Below, piece by piece: positions 55,196 through 64,000 of a stretch of DNA of 64,000 bases (position 1 is the stretch's first letter; each line of letters opens with the position of its first letter). A model generated the notes under the pieces. It saw only the letters and a program-made list of their open reading frames with translations, made no database searches and was not told the origin of the DNA. A program made the translations under genes and the position numbers. The stretch is taken from assembly GCF_002001125.1 (NCBI RefSeq), contig NZ_MUNV01000005.1, positions 124,001 through 188,000 on the forward strand. The letters run 5' to 3'. Source of the stretch: Rhodanobacter sp. B04 (GTDB taxonomy: Bacteria > Pseudomonadota > Gammaproteobacteria > Xanthomonadales > Rhodanobacteraceae).

Positions 55196-57019
55196 TCATG
55201 CCTGCGCGTTGATCACCGCCAGGAAATCACGGCCATAGCGCTTGAGCTTGGCTTCGCCGACGCCGCTGATGGTGGCCAGCTCGTCTTCGTTGGCAGGCAG
55301 CGCGCGCAGCATCGCCAGCAAGGTGGCGTCGTGGAACACCACGTACGGCGGCACGCCCTGCTGCTTGGCCAGCTGCGTGCGCAGCGCGCGCAACTCGTCC
55401 CACATCGACTGCTCGTAGGCTTCGATGCCGAGGCTTCCGCCGGTGACGAGCTTGCTGTCGCGGCGACGACGGCTGCCGCGCTCGGGCCGCACATCCTCGC
55501 GCAGTTTCACCGGCTTGGTGCCACTGAGCACGGCGCGGCTGGCGGCGGTCAGCCGCAGCGTGCCGTAGCCTTCGGCATCCGCTTCGAGCAGGCCGGCGGC
55601 AAGCAACTGGCGGAATACCGAGCGCCATTGCTTTTCGTCCATCTCCGCGCCGATGCCGAACGTGCTGAGTTGATGGTGATGCAGGCTCAGCACGCGCTCG
55701 GTTTCCTCGCCGCGCAGGATATCGATCACGTGGCCGGAGCCGAAGCGCTGGCCGCTGCGATACACCGCCGACAGCGCCTTCTGGGCCGGCACGGTGGCGT
55801 CCCAGGTCTTCGGCGGTGCGATGCAGTTGTCGCAATGGCCGCAGGGGCCGGGATAGCTTTCGCCGAACGTGCCCAGCAACAGTTCGCGGCGACAGCCGGT
55901 GGCCTCGGCATAGGCCAGCAGCGATTCCAGCTTCTGCCGCTCGACCCGCTTGCGCTCGTCGGCCGATTCGGACTGCGCGATCATCTGGCTCATCGTCACC
56001 ACGTCGGACAGGCCGTAGATCATCCATGCCTCGGCCGGCAGGCTGTCGCGACCCGCGCGACCGGTCTCCTGGTAATAGCCCTCAATGCTGCGCGGCAGGT
56101 CGAGATGCGCGACGAAGCGCACGTCGGGCTTGTCGATGCCCATGCCGAACGCGACGGTGGCGACCATCACCACGCCGTCCTCGCGCAGGAAGCGCTGCTG
56201 GTTCTTCGCACGCGTCGCCGCATCGAGGCCCGCGTGATACGGCAGCGCCTCGACGCCGAGCTCGGCCAGCCACTCGGCGGTATCGTCCACCTTCTTGCGG
56301 CTGAGGCAATACACGATGCCGGACTCGCCCTCGTGCCCCTGCAGGAACTCGGTGAGCTGGCGCTTCGCGTTGTGGCGCAGGCCGACCCGGTAGCCGATGT
56401 TCGGCCGGTCGAAACTGGACACGAACTGCCGCGCCTGCTGCAACGAAAGGCGCTCGACGATTTCCTCGCGCGTGCGCGGATCGGCGGTGGCGGTGAGCGC
56501 GATCCGCGGCACGTCGGGGAAGCGCTGGTGCAGGATCGCCAGCTCGCGGTATTCCGGGCGGAAATCGTGGCCCCATTGCGATACGCAATGCGCCTCGTCG
56601 ATCGCGAACAAGGCCACTTCGGTGCGTTCCAGCTGGCCGAGGAAGCGCCCGGTCAGCAACCGCTCCGGCGCCACGTAGAGCAGGTTGAGCTCACCGGCCA
56701 GCAGTTGCCGCTCGACTTCGCGCTGCTCGTCCGCGCCGAGGCTGGAATTGAGATAGGCGGCAGCCACGCCGGCTTCGCGCAACGCATCGACCTGGTCCTG
56801 CATCAGCGCGATCAGGGGCGACACCACGATGCCGGTACCCTGCCGCAGCAACGCGGGGATCTGGTAGCACAACGACTTGCCGCCGCCGGTCGGCATCAGC
56901 ACCAGCGCATCGCCACCTTCGCTCAGGTGCTCGACCACGGCCTGTTGCTGGCCGCGGAAGCTGGAATAACCGAAAACGCTTTGAAGCAGGTCGAGGGCAG
57001 AGGCATTCATCGGTGGCAT
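55196..57019 (-). CDS. recQ: ATP-dependent DNA helicase RecQ
   Basis: This 3'-5' helicase acts in RecF-type repair and fork restart. The 607-aa protein (E. coli 609 aa) has Walker [21 protein letters not shown] motif [19 protein letters not shown], the ATPase motif [13 protein letters not shown], the RQC zinc-binding cysteines in [24 protein letters not shown], and a C-terminal HRDC domain. Starts at 57019 or 57010 are both possible; neither has a strong Shine-Dalgarno sequence. It lies 101 bp after the alkyltransferase-like gene on the same strand. Confidence 0.96.
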   Translation of the reverse strand: MPPMNASALDLLQSVFGYSSFRGQQQAVVEHLSEGGDALVLMPTGGGKSLCYQIPALLRQGTGIVVSPLIALMQDQVDALREAGVAAAYLNSSLGADEQREVERQLLAGELNLLYVAPERLLTGRFLGQLERTEVALFAIDEAHCVSQWGHDFRPEYRELAILHQRFPDVPRIALTATADPRTREEIVERLSLQQARQFVSSFDRPNIGYRVGLRHNAKRQLTEFLQGHEGESGIVYCLSRKKVDDTAEWLAELGVEALPYHAGLDAATRAKNQQRFLREDGVVMVATVAFGMGIDKPDVRFVAHLDLPRSIEGYYQETGRAGRDSLPAEAWMIYGLSDVVTMSQMIAQSESADERKRVERQKLESLLAYAEATGCRRELLLGTFGESYPGPCGHCDNCIAPPKTWDATVPAQKALSAVYRSGQRFGSGHVIDILRGEETERVLSLHHHQLSTFGIGAEMDEKQWRSVFRQLLAAGLLEADAEGYGTLRLTAASRAVLSGTKPVKLREDVRPERGSRRRRDSKLVTGGSLGIEAYEQSMWDELRALRTQLAKQQGVPPYVVFHDATLLAMLRALPANEDELATISGVGEAKLKRYGRDFLAVINAQA

Positions 57020-57119
57020 GGTAACAAACCGCCCAGACACTCCCGTCGGCGCATGGCCCGTTCGGCAGTAGCCGAAGCGCTTGCCAGACGTACGTCCGGT
57101 CTCACGCCCAAGGAAAAGG

Positions 57120-57461
57120 TTACAAAGGCGGCATGCCCCACAATGCATGATCGAGATCGCCGTCCAAGCCGAACCGCGACAACGGCACGCGGCCGTTCTT
57201 CACCTCGACGCCTTCGGCCCGCAGCCGCCGGCATTGCTCGCGAAAACCACGGCTGCCGGGCGGCATCGCGATGTGCCCGCTGGAGCGCAGCACGCGGTAC
57301 CAAGGCAGCTCCATGCCCTCGGGAACCTCGCCGAGCAGCCGGCCGACCAGCCGCGCCCGTCCGGGCAGGCCGGCGCGGGCGGCGATCGCGCCGTAGCTGG
57401 CGACGCGACCGGGCGGAATCGCGGCAATCGCAGCGTAGATACGGTTGGCAGCATCATTCAT
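57120..57461 (-). CDS. Alkyltransferase-like protein (ATL, non-enzymatic DNA lesion binder)
   Basis: This 113-aa protein has the DNA-binding domain of O6-methylguanine methyltransferase: [17 protein letters not shown] (HTH), the Arg finger in ARLVGRLL, and an active site PWYRVL in which Trp replaces the reactive Cys of PCHRV. That substitution defines ATL proteins (E. coli YbaZ/Atl), which flip and flag O6-alkylguanine for nucleotide excision repair instead of repairing it. It precedes recQ on the same strand, suggesting a repair operon. Confidence 0.93.
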   Translation of the reverse strand: MNDAANRIYAAIAAIPPGRVASYGAIAARAGLPGRARLVGRLLGEVPEGMELPWYRVLRSSGHIAMPPGSRGFREQCRRLRAEGVEVKNGRVPLSRFGLDGDLDHALWGMPPL

Positions 57462-57569
57462 GCGGATTGGCCATGCAGATTGGCTCGGGCGGATTCATGC
57501 GAACCTGACGCGACGCGGGCGGGCAGACGTGGCAGAGTAGCAGCGCCTCTCGCCAGCGGAAGTCGCACC

Positions 57570-57974
57570 ATGCGCCACTTCGAAGCCGTGCGTTCCCACA
57601 TCGGCAGCCAGCACGAGCTGCGCCACAACGACCCGTACCTGATCAGTTTCGACCTGAAACTGTCGCATGGCCGCCAACAGGGCATCTATCTGGCCGAACT
57701 CGAGGACGAATCCGGCCGCCGCTATCTGCGCATCTCCACCCCGATCGGCCCACTGGCAGGCACCGATCCCAGCCGCTGCCTGCGTTTCAACTGGCAACAG
57801 CGCACCGGCTTCCTGGCCGTGGCCGACCTGGACGGCTCGCCCTACCTGCACCTGTGCGAAAACCGCCCCTACGAGTTCCTCGACCGTGCCGAGCTGCAGC
57901 GGGTGGTGCAGGAACTGGGTGTGCTCGGCGACCAGCTGGAGCAGATCGTCGTCAACGGCGGCGACGCGCTCTGA
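57570..57974 (+). CDS. Conserved-looking 134-aa protein of unknown function
   Basis: The product (MRHFEAVRSHIGSQHELRHN start) is an alpha/beta protein with no signal or membrane segment. It reads DPYLISFDLKLSHGRQQGIYLAELEDESGRRYLRIST, then CLRFNWQQRTGFLAVADLDGSPYLHLCENRPYEFLD and a C-terminal helix LQRVVQELGVLGDQLEQIV. The pattern vaguely recalls secretion-chaperone-like folds (YbjN/CesT), but I do not recognise a family. Base usage matches neighbours. It is divergent from the ATL gene and convergent with the PiT gene, 6 bp away. Confidence 0.75.
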   Translation: MRHFEAVRSHIGSQHELRHNDPYLISFDLKLSHGRQQGIYLAELEDESGRRYLRISTPIGPLAGTDPSRCLRFNWQQRTGFLAVADLDGSPYLHLCENRPYEFLDRAELQRVVQELGVLGDQLEQIVVNGGDAL

Positions 57975-57980
57975 AGGCGG

Positions 57981-59099
57981 CTACAGGCCCGTCGTGATGA
58001 GCCGCACCAGCCAGTAGGCCAGCAGTGCGGTGACCGGCAGGGTCAGGATCCACGCCCACACCATGCGCTCCACCACCGACCAGCGGATCGAGTTGAAACG
58101 CTTGGCCGCACCCACGCCCATGATCGAGGCGGACACGTTATGGGTGGTCGACACCGGGATGCCGAACGCCGAGGCCGTGAGGATGACCACGGCCGAGCTG
58201 GTTTCGGCAGCAAAACCATTGATCGGATGCAGCTTGACCATCTTGTGGCCCAGCGTCTTGATGATGCGCCAGCCACCGCCAGCGGTACCGGCAGCCATGG
58301 TCAGCGCGCACACCACTTTCACCCAGACCGGGATGGCGAAGCCGCCGGCGGTATCCTCGGCGATCCGCATGAACCCCAGCCACTGCGGCAACTGGTCGAA
58401 CTGATGCGCCGCGGTGCCGCCGGCCAGCGCCAGCGCGATGATGCCCATGCTCTTCTGCGCGTCGTTCATGCCGTGCGCCACGCCCATCGCGGTGGCCGAG
58501 ACGATCTGCGCCCTGCCGAAAAACGAGTTGACGAACGGCGTGCGGCCGAGCCGGTGCAGCCAGCCGCGCCGATGGGCGAACCAGGCCAGCAGCGCATACA
58601 GACCGCCCATCAACGCGAAGCTGATGATGAAGCCGCCCAGCGGCGACAGCACCATCGGGATGATCACCTTGGGGATCACGCCATGCCCGGTGATCCAGTT
58701 GCCTTGCACCCAGATCACCGAGCCGAAGTTGTTGCTTGAGGCCGCCAGCGCCGCGCCGACCAGCGAGCCGACCAGCGCGTGGCTGGAACTGGACGGCAGG
58801 CCCAGCCACCAGGTGATCAGGTTCCACACGATCGCGGCCAGCAAGGCGCAGATCACCAGTTGTGGACCCACCTCGATCACGCCGGTGTTGATCAGTCCCG
58901 AGGCGATGGTGGCCGCCACGGCGGTACCCAGCAACGCGCCGAGCAGGTTGGTCACCGCCGCCAGCAGCACCGCCTGGCCGGGGGTGAGCACCTTGGTCGC
59001 CACCACCGTGGCGATCGAATTGGCGGTGTCATGGAAGCCGTTGATGTAGGTAAAGGCCAGTGCGATCAGCACTTCCGCCACGACCAGGCTCAGACTCAT
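57981..59099 (-). CDS. PiT-family inorganic phosphate transporter
   Basis: The 372-aa protein has the duplicated PiT signature: GFHDTANSIATVVATKVL in the first half and GVAHGMNDAQKSMGIIALAL plus PVSTTHNVSASIMG in the second. About 10-11 helices are visible. The length is that of the short PiT group rather than E. coli PitA (499 aa). It is a low-affinity metal-phosphate:H+ symporter. The DUF47 gene lies immediately upstream, 89 bp away, the standard partner arrangement. Confidence 0.95.
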   Translation of the reverse strand: MSLSLVVAEVLIALAFTYINGFHDTANSIATVVATKVLTPGQAVLLAAVTNLLGALLGTAVAATIASGLINTGVIEVGPQLVICALLAAIVWNLITWWLGLPSSSSHALVGSLVGAALAASSNNFGSVIWVQGNWITGHGVIPKVIIPMVLSPLGGFIISFALMGGLYALLAWFAHRRGWLHRLGRTPFVNSFFGRAQIVSATAMGVAHGMNDAQKSMGIIALALAGGTAAHQFDQLPQWLGFMRIAEDTAGGFAIPVWVKVVCALTMAAGTAGGGWRIIKTLGHKMVKLHPINGFAAETSSAVVILTASAFGIPVSTTHNVSASIMGVGAAKRFNSIRWSVVERMVWAWILTLPVTALLAYWLVRLITTGL

Positions 59100-59188
59100 G
59101 CGAGCTCTCCGGCGCCAGCGGATTCAAGCCGAGGGAGTGTCCGTGTCACGACCGGGCGACACGCGGTGGAGAGGATCACGGCACGCCC

Positions 59189-59827
59189 TCAGGAGTTCTT
59201 CAGCACGATCGAATAGACGATGTTGCCAACGTCGCGACACTTGTCGATGGCCTTTTCGATCAGTTCGAACAGATCCTTCGCCAGCACCGCGCGCATCACA
59301 TCGCCGCCCTCGACATACAGGGTGCGGTACGGCGACAGCAGCATGCGGTCACCTTCGGACTCCAGCGCCTGCAGGCGATCCTGCAATTTCTTCACCGGGT
59401 CGATGCGCAGTCCGCGGCGCAGCTCGCCAATCATCTCGGCGACGACTTCGCTGGAACGCTCCAGCACCAGCGCACGCTGGGCGAAATCCACGCCGGCCAG
59501 GCGGTCGGCGACGATCTCGTAGCGCTCGGCGAATTTCTCGATCGTCTTGGGAATCTTGTACAACGCCGAATTCAGCGCCTCGATGTCCTCACGATCCAGC
59601 GCGGTGACGAAGGTGTTCACCAGCCCTTCGCTGATCTGCGCCGCCAGCTCCTTCTCGCGCGCACGGGTAGCGGTAAAGGCGGCCATCACCGAACCCTGGC
59701 CGGGCTTGCTCAGCAGCTCATGCAGGGCTTTGGCGCTTTCGCAGACGGTGGCCGCGCTCTGTTCGAGCAAACCGTAGAACTTGTCGCCTTTGCCAAAAAT
59801 CGTCTGCAGTGAAAACATGCGGGCCAT
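59189..59827 (-). CDS. DUF47/PhoU-like phosphate transport regulator
   Basis: The 212-aa all-helical protein (MFSLQTIFGKGDKFYGLLEQSAATV) matches the DUF47 (TIGR00153) family, a PhoU-like helical bundle with acidic clusters such as GVDFAQRALVLERSSEVV and KCRDVGNIVYSIVLKNS at the end. It is the usual partner of PiT transporters and is thought to regulate or associate with them. Starts at 59827 (MARMF) or 59818 are equally plausible. Confidence 0.92.
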   Translation of the reverse strand: MARMFSLQTIFGKGDKFYGLLEQSAATVCESAKALHELLSKPGQGSVMAAFTATRAREKELAAQISEGLVNTFVTALDREDIEALNSALYKIPKTIEKFAERYEIVADRLAGVDFAQRALVLERSSEVVAEMIGELRRGLRIDPVKKLQDRLQALESEGDRMLLSPYRTLYVEGGDVMRAVLAKDLFELIEKAIDKCRDVGNIVYSIVLKNS

Positions 59828-59964
59828 GCCTGAGGGAACAGAATGACAGGCATGTTACAGGACTGCCGTGCTGCCCTGCACCACTGCGGTGCGACGGCGC
59901 GGGTGTGAAGTGCAGGCCCGACTGCCCTTACACTGCAGCTCATGGCCCACCTATCATTGCCGCG

Positions 59965-61287
59965 ATGCTGACCGAAATCGCGCTCGTCCTCGTCCTGGCC
60001 CTGTGCAACGGCTTCTTCGCGCTTTCCGAGATGGCGCTGGTCGCTTCGCGCAAGAGCCGGCTCAAGCAGATGGCGAAAACCAGCCGCCGCGCCGCGCTGG
60101 CCCTGCGCCATGCCGAGGCGCCGGAGCACTTCCTCTCTACCGTGCAGGTCGGCATCACCCTGCTGATGCTGGTGACCGGCGCGATCGCCGGCGATGCGCT
60201 GGGCGGCCACATCGCCGAAGCGCTGCAGGGCGAACCGGTGGCGTGGCTGGCACCGTATACGCGCATCCTCGGCATCGTGCTCGGCTTCGTGCTGATCTCC
60301 TTCATCCAGATCGTGATCGGCGAACTGGTGCCGAAGCGGCTGGCCCTGTCCGCGCCGGAAAAGTTCTCGTCCTACGCGGCGATCCCGATGCTGGTGCTGT
60401 CGCGGCTGACCGCACCGTTCGTGTGGCTGCTGAACGTGTCGAGCAACCTGCTGCTGCGGCTGCTGCGGGTCAACCAGCACGGCCAGGGCGTGGTCACCGA
60501 AGAGGAGATCCGCCTGCTGGTGGCCGAGAGCGCCGAGCAGGGCGTGCTCGATCAGGACGAGCACAACATGGTCAACCGCGTGCTGCGCCTGGGCGACCGC
60601 ACGGTGGACAGCGTGATGACCCCGCGCATGCGCATCGCCTGGCTGGACATGGCCGGCAGCCGCGAGGAGAACATCGAGGTGCTGCGCGAAACCCCGTATT
60701 CGCGCTACCCGGTCTATCGCGGCGACGAGAGCGACGTGGTCGGCGTGGTCGAGGTCAAGCGCCTGCTGCACAGCTTTGCCGAGGGCAAGCCGGAGCTGTT
60801 CGACCACCTGTCCAAGCCGCTGTTCGTGCCCGCCACGGCCCGCGCGCTGGATCTGCTGGAGGAGTTTCGCGATGCCGAAACGCCACTGGCGCTGGTGGTC
60901 GACGAATACGGCGACATCGAAGGCGTGGTCACCGTCAACGACCTGCTCGCGGCGGTGGTCGGCGCCAGCCAGATCGGCCACAGCGGCGACGACGAGGACG
61001 CACCGATCGTGCAGCGCGCGGACGGCAGCTGGCTGATCGACGGCAGCCTGTCCACCGACGACCTGCGCGAGCTGCTGCAGGTCGGCGAACTGCCCGGCGA
61101 GCAGGAGCACGATTTCCGCACCGTCGCCGGCATGGTGATGACCGCGCTGGGCCATATCCCGCAGACCGGCGAGGTGTTCGCCTGGCATGGCATCCGCTTC
61201 GAGGTGGTCGACCTCGACGGCGCACGGATCGACAAGCTGCTGGTCACGCCCGCGCCGTCACTGGAACCTTCGGACGACGAGCAGTAG
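59965..61287 (+). CDS. CorC/HlyC-type CNNM protein with CBS pair
   Basis: The 440-aa protein has an N-terminal DUF21/CNNM membrane domain (three to four helices; LCNGFFALSEMALVASRKSRLKQM, IQIVIGELVPKRLAL), two CBS domains (RVLRLGDRTVDSVMTPRMRIAWLD; LVVDEYGDIEGVVTVNDLLAAVVG) and a C-terminal CorC_HlyC domain (FRTVAGMVMTALGHIPQTGEVFAWHGIRFEV). Members handle Mg2+/Co2+ resistance or efflux. The ATG at 59965 begins the first helix; the longer open frame upstream is not coding. Confidence 0.93.
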   Translation: MLTEIALVLVLALCNGFFALSEMALVASRKSRLKQMAKTSRRAALALRHAEAPEHFLSTVQVGITLLMLVTGAIAGDALGGHIAEALQGEPVAWLAPYTRILGIVLGFVLISFIQIVIGELVPKRLALSAPEKFSSYAAIPMLVLSRLTAPFVWLLNVSSNLLLRLLRVNQHGQGVVTEEEIRLLVAESAEQGVLDQDEHNMVNRVLRLGDRTVDSVMTPRMRIAWLDMAGSREENIEVLRETPYSRYPVYRGDESDVVGVVEVKRLLHSFAEGKPELFDHLSKPLFVPATARALDLLEEFRDAETPLALVVDEYGDIEGVVTVNDLLAAVVGASQIGHSGDDEDAPIVQRADGSWLIDGSLSTDDLRELLQVGELPGEQEHDFRTVAGMVMTALGHIPQTGEVFAWHGIRFEVVDLDGARIDKLLVTPAPSLEPSDDEQ

Positions 61288-61298
61288 GCAGCGCAGGG

Positions 61299-62057
61299 CT
61301 ATTTGCCGCTGGCCAACCGCGCCATCCGTTGCGCGTCGGCCAGGATGCCGTGCAACACGCGCAACTCGCGCTCGTCCGGCTGCGCGCGCTGGAACAACTT
61401 GCGCAGGCGCAGCATGATCGTGGTGGGCTCGCGCCCCTTGTGGAACTCGATCTCGTCCAGCGTCTGTGCCAGGTGCCGGTAGAACTGCTCCATCTGCGCC
61501 GCATCGGCCGGCGGATCCTCGCGGACCGGCGCGGACAGTGGCGCGTCATCGCCCAGCATCGCCACGCGCAACTCATAGGCCATTACCTGCACGGCCTGCG
61601 ACAGGTTGAGCGAACTGAAGTCCTCCACGCTGGGAATCCGCACCATCGCATGGCAGCGGGCCAGCTCGTCGTTCTCCAGCCCGGTGCGCTCGTTGCCGAA
61701 CACCAGCGCCACCTGCTCGCCACGAGCCGCCGCGGCCAAGGCCTGCTGCGCGGCCTCGCGTGGTGAAATCTCCGGCAGGTTCACGCCACGCCGGCGTGCG
61801 GACAGACCGAGTGCAAGGCTGCTGCCAGCCAGGCCGTCGACCAGGTCGGCATGGATGCCGGCTTGCGCCAGCACGTCGTCCGCGCCGGCAGCCAGCGCAC
61901 TGGCCTCCGGATCCGGGAAGCGGTGCGGCGCCACCAGTTCCAGCCGCCCGAAGCCCATCGTGCGGATCGCCCGCGCTGCACTGCCGATATTGCCCGGATG
62001 CGAGCTGCGTACCAGCACGTAGCGGATGCGGGCGGCGAGGTCTTGGAGGTCGGTCAT
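61299..62057 (-). CDS. trmJ: tRNA (Cm32/Um32) methyltransferase TrmJ
   Basis: This 252-aa SPOUT methyltransferase (E. coli TrmJ 246 aa) 2'-O-methylates position 32 of tRNA. The N-terminal YVLVRSSHPGNIGSAARAIRTMGFGRLELV and motifs VALVFGNERTGLENDEL and IPSVEDFSSLNLSQAVQVMAYEL form the knotted SAM site. The C-terminal extension (EQFYRHLAQTLDEIEFHKGREP..LRKLFQRAQPDERELRVLHGI) is characteristic of TrmJ and distinguishes it from TrmL. It is divergent from suhB, as commonly seen in gammaproteobacteria. Confidence 0.95.
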   Translation of the reverse strand: MTDLQDLAARIRYVLVRSSHPGNIGSAARAIRTMGFGRLELVAPHRFPDPEASALAAGADDVLAQAGIHADLVDGLAGSSLALGLSARRRGVNLPEISPREAAQQALAAAARGEQVALVFGNERTGLENDELARCHAMVRIPSVEDFSSLNLSQAVQVMAYELRVAMLGDDAPLSAPVREDPPADAAQMEQFYRHLAQTLDEIEFHKGREPTTIMLRLRKLFQRAQPDERELRVLHGILADAQRMARLASGK

Positions 62058-62182
62058 GCGAGGCGGGCTGGGCAATAAACAGGTGCACAAGGATAGTCGA
62101 CACGGGGCGGCTGCGGCCCGGTCCGGCCGCACTCTGCTAGAATCGCCGACCGCAAACCCGCTCTTTTTACAAAGTCGAAGCC

Positions 62183-62986
62183 ATGCCCAGACCCCACGTT
62201 ACGATCGCGGCGCGTGCCGCGCGCTCAGCAGGCAACGTGATCCTGCGCTACATGAACCGCATCGACGGCCTCAATATCGTCGAGAAGCAGCAGCTGGATT
62301 TCGTCTCCGAGGTCGACAAGCTGGCCGAGGCGGAGATCATCAAGGAATTGCGCCGCGCCTACCCCGACCACGCGATCCTCGCCGAGGAAAGCGGCGCGAT
62401 CGGCAAGGGCCCCCTGACCTGGGTGATCGACCCGCTGGATGGCACCCACAACTACCTGCGCGGCATCCCGCACTTCAGCGTGTCCATCGCGCTGCTCGAA
62501 AAGGGCGTGCCGATCCATGCGGTGGTGTTCGACCCGCTGCGCGACGAGCTGTACACCGCCAGCAAGGGCGATGGCGCCTACCTCAACGACCGCCGCATGC
62601 GCGTGTCCAAGCGCGAGAACCTCGGCGGCGCGATGATCGCCACCGGCTTCCCGTACCGCCAGCGCGAACACCTGACCGCGCAGCTCGACATGACCCGCGC
62701 CCTGCTCGGCCAGGCCGAGGACATTCGCCGCACCGGCTCCGCCGCACTCGACCTGGCCTATGTCGCCGCCGGCCGCTACGACGGCTACTTCGAGATCGGC
62801 CTCAAGCCGTGGGACATGGCCGCCGGCGTGCTGCTGGTGCATGAGGCTGGCGGTCGTTACTGCGACTTCGCCGGCCGTGACGGCATCCCCGAAAGCGGCA
62901 ACATCATCGCCGGCAACCTCAACGTGGCAAAGGCGATGGTGGATGCGATCGGGCAACAGGCGACGCCGGGCCTGCTCAAGGCCTGA
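62183..62986 (+). CDS. suhB: Inositol-1-monophosphatase SuhB
   Basis: The 267-aa protein (E. coli SuhB 267 aa) shows the metal sites of the IMPase family: AEES (Glu in ILAEESGA), WVIDPLDGTHNYLRGIPHFSVSIAL and, near the C-terminus, GLKPWDMAAGVLLVHEAGG. It dephosphorylates inositol monophosphate and, in E. coli, is part of the rRNA antitermination complex. A TAGAAT hexamer at 62138-62143 is a plausible -10. It is transcribed away from trmJ. Confidence 0.96.
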   Translation: MPRPHVTIAARAARSAGNVILRYMNRIDGLNIVEKQQLDFVSEVDKLAEAEIIKELRRAYPDHAILAEESGAIGKGPLTWVIDPLDGTHNYLRGIPHFSVSIALLEKGVPIHAVVFDPLRDELYTASKGDGAYLNDRRMRVSKRENLGGAMIATGFPYRQREHLTAQLDMTRALLGQAEDIRRTGSAALDLAYVAAGRYDGYFEIGLKPWDMAAGVLLVHEAGGRYCDFAGRDGIPESGNIIAGNLNVAKAMVDAIGQQATPGLLKA

Positions 62987-63007
62987 GCGTTCTCATCGCT
63001 GTTGACG

Positions 63008-63035
63008 AGCAAAGGCGCCCATGGGCGCCTTTGCT
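63008..63035. terminator. Bidirectional terminator between suhB and hda
   Basis: A perfect 28-bp inverted repeat, AGCAAAGGCGCC-CATG-GGCGCCTTTGCT, lies 21 bp after suhB and 3 bp before the convergent hda stop. It is symmetrical and can serve both genes. Confidence 0.75.
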
Positions 63036-63038
63036 GTT

Positions 63039-63746
63039 TCAGGGTGCGGCTTCGCCGGCCTCGCGCAGAAATCCGCGCAGGAACGGAATCGTGATACGTC
63101 GTTGCGCTGCCAACGATGCCACATCCAACTTGTCCAGCAGATCGAGCAACGCGCCCAGATCACGCGCGTAACGTGCGAACAACCAGTCCAGCACCCCATC
63201 GTCCAGTTCGATGCCACGCGCGGCCGCCTGGGCTTTCAGCACGACCCGGCGTTCGTCGTCGTCGAGCGGCTTCAACGCGAACTGGGTGCAGGCGCCGAGA
63301 CGCGAGCGCAAGTCGGGCAGCTCGATACCCAACTGGGTCGGCGTGGTATCGGCCGCGAACAGCAACGCACTGCCTTCGGCGCGTGCGCGGTTGTAGAGAT
63401 CGAACAGCGCGTGCTCGGCGTCGCGGTTCCCGGCGATCGCGCCGAGATCGTCCAGCGCCAGCAGTTCGCTGCCAGCGACACCGCGTAACGCCGCAGCATG
63501 ATCGTCTAGCGTTGCCAACGGCAGGTATTGCACGCGTCTTCCCAGAGCGGCGGCGGCCTGACACGCCGCCATCAACAGGTGAGTACGACCGCTGCCGTTG
63601 TTGCCGTGCAGATAGATCCACGCCGCGCCGGGTTCAAGTGCGAGGGTCTGCACGGCGGCCAGCGGTGCCGCATTGGCCCCGGCATGGAAATGTTCGAAGC
63701 GCTGGCGGCGCGGCCAGCGCAGGGCCAACGGCAACTGCGGAATCAT
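63039..63746 (-). CDS. hda: DnaA regulatory inactivator Hda
   Basis: The 235-aa AAA+ protein (E. coli Hda 233 aa) begins MIPQLPLALRW; QLPLAL is the beta-clamp-binding motif by which Hda contacts the sliding clamp and stimulates DnaA-ATP hydrolysis. The P-loop HGNNGSGRTHLL deviates from GxxxxGK(T/S) (Arg for Lys), as is usual in Hda-like DnaA relatives. Walker B LLALDDLGAI and the arginine finger region RSRLGACTQF are present. The start overlaps the upstream permease stop (ATGA). Confidence 0.95.
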   Translation of the reverse strand: MIPQLPLALRWPRRQRFEHFHAGANAAPLAAVQTLALEPGAAWIYLHGNNGSGRTHLLMAACQAAAALGRRVQYLPLATLDDHAAALRGVAGSELLALDDLGAIAGNRDAEHALFDLYNRARAEGSALLFAADTTPTQLGIELPDLRSRLGACTQFALKPLDDDERRVVLKAQAAARGIELDDGVLDWLFARYARDLGALLDLLDKLDVASLAAQRRITIPFLRGFLREAGEAAP

Positions 63747-64000
63747 GGTTTGGTCCGGTCGTCCTGCGGTGGCGCGGCGATCGTGGTATCGGTTTCGATC
63801 TTGCCGTCGCGATGCACGGTGACGTCCACCTCGGCGATCACCGGATCGTCCGGCCCCTCCTCGTTGTACAGCTCGCTCATGCGGTAGCGCTCGAGCAGGT
63901 AGCGCAGCAGCACCATGATCACCGACGCCGCCGGCAACGCCAGCAGCACGCCGAGGAAGCCGAACAGCGAGCCGCCGGCCAACACCGCGAAGATCACCGC
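63743..64000 (-). CDS. PerM/AI-2E-family permease, C-terminal part (cut by window edge)
   Basis: The last 85 residues visible start at the right window edge: FAVLAGGSLFGFLGVLLALPAASVIMVLLRYLLERYRMSELYN, the typical final helix block of the AI-2E transporter/PerM superfamily, followed by an acidic, probably cytoplasmic tail. Its stop overlaps the start of hda, so the two are translationally coupled; perM-hda order is common in Xanthomonadales. The N-terminal helices lie outside the window. Confidence 0.85.
   Translation of the reverse strand, partial: AVIFAVLAGGSLFGFLGVLLALPAASVIMVLLRYLLERYRMSELYNEEGPDDPVIAEVDVTVHRDGKIETDTTIAAPPQDDRTKP

Noticed and set aside
53307..57508. Two long plus-strand frames (617 and 803 codons) opposite the antiporter and RecQ genes
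   Set aside because: Antisense shadows of genes with clear motifs; composition is His/Arg/Gln-biased with no domain.

Overview
The window is GC-rich, densely coding gammaproteobacterial chromosome. The gene order ftsY, short AsmA-like gene, mutY, yggX, tRNA-Phe, together with large TonB-dependent receptors beside glycoside hydrolases and a sugar-locus flavin halogenase, points to Xanthomonadales, most likely Rhodanobacteraceae (Dyella/Rhodanobacter/Luteibacter type). The genus is an inference from gene content, not a database match.

Layout. 1-3.5 kb is conserved housekeeping sequence (ftsY, cut by the left edge, to tRNA-Phe). 3.5-5.8 kb, directly 3' of the tRNA, looks like island debris: a gene-poor stretch and a 3'-truncated RHS/YD-repeat gene. 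6-12 kb is a three-gene czcCBA-type metal efflux operon. 12-16.4 kb carries a GtrII-type glucosyltransferase, a small PepSY-like periplasmic protein and an M28 peptidase.

16.4-43.3 kb is a large alpha-glucan/glucoside utilisation region: esterase plus alpha-glucosidase, a TonB receptor, a periplasmic GH13 amylase, GH31, a serine hydrolase, a six-hairpin glycosidase, then a tryptophan-halogenase-like flavoprotein, a second TonB receptor and a GH3 beta-glucosidase, then a LacI regulator, an SLC45-like MFS permease and a second secreted GH13 enzyme. The genes read as a pathway: receptor uptake across the outer membrane, periplasmic hydrolysis, MFS import, and cytoplasmic alpha-glucosidase. A 14-bp palindrome (TGAATACGTATgCA) recurs five times in its promoters and in front of a second LacI/MFS pair at 50.6-53.2 kb, defining a probable regulon. 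A different palindrome (TGACAGCGCTGTCA) marks the second receptor and GH3.

43.3-50.6 kb interrupts that carbohydrate region. It holds short genes separated by degenerate integron attC-like sites, a decayed IS110 transposase, gene fragments, an SDR oxidoreductase and a PAS-GAF-GGDEF-EAL signalling protein. 53-64 kb returns to core genes: a KefB-like antiporter, recQ with an alkyltransferase-like protein, a PiT/DUF47 pair, a CorC/HlyC-type CBS protein, trmJ, suhB, hda and the end of a PerM/AI-2E permease gene.

The most interesting signals are the conserved operator plus -10 geometry, a duplicated approximately 200-bp leader that contains a conserved micro-ORF ending in His-Ala-Cys-stop, and the attC-like cassette remnants.
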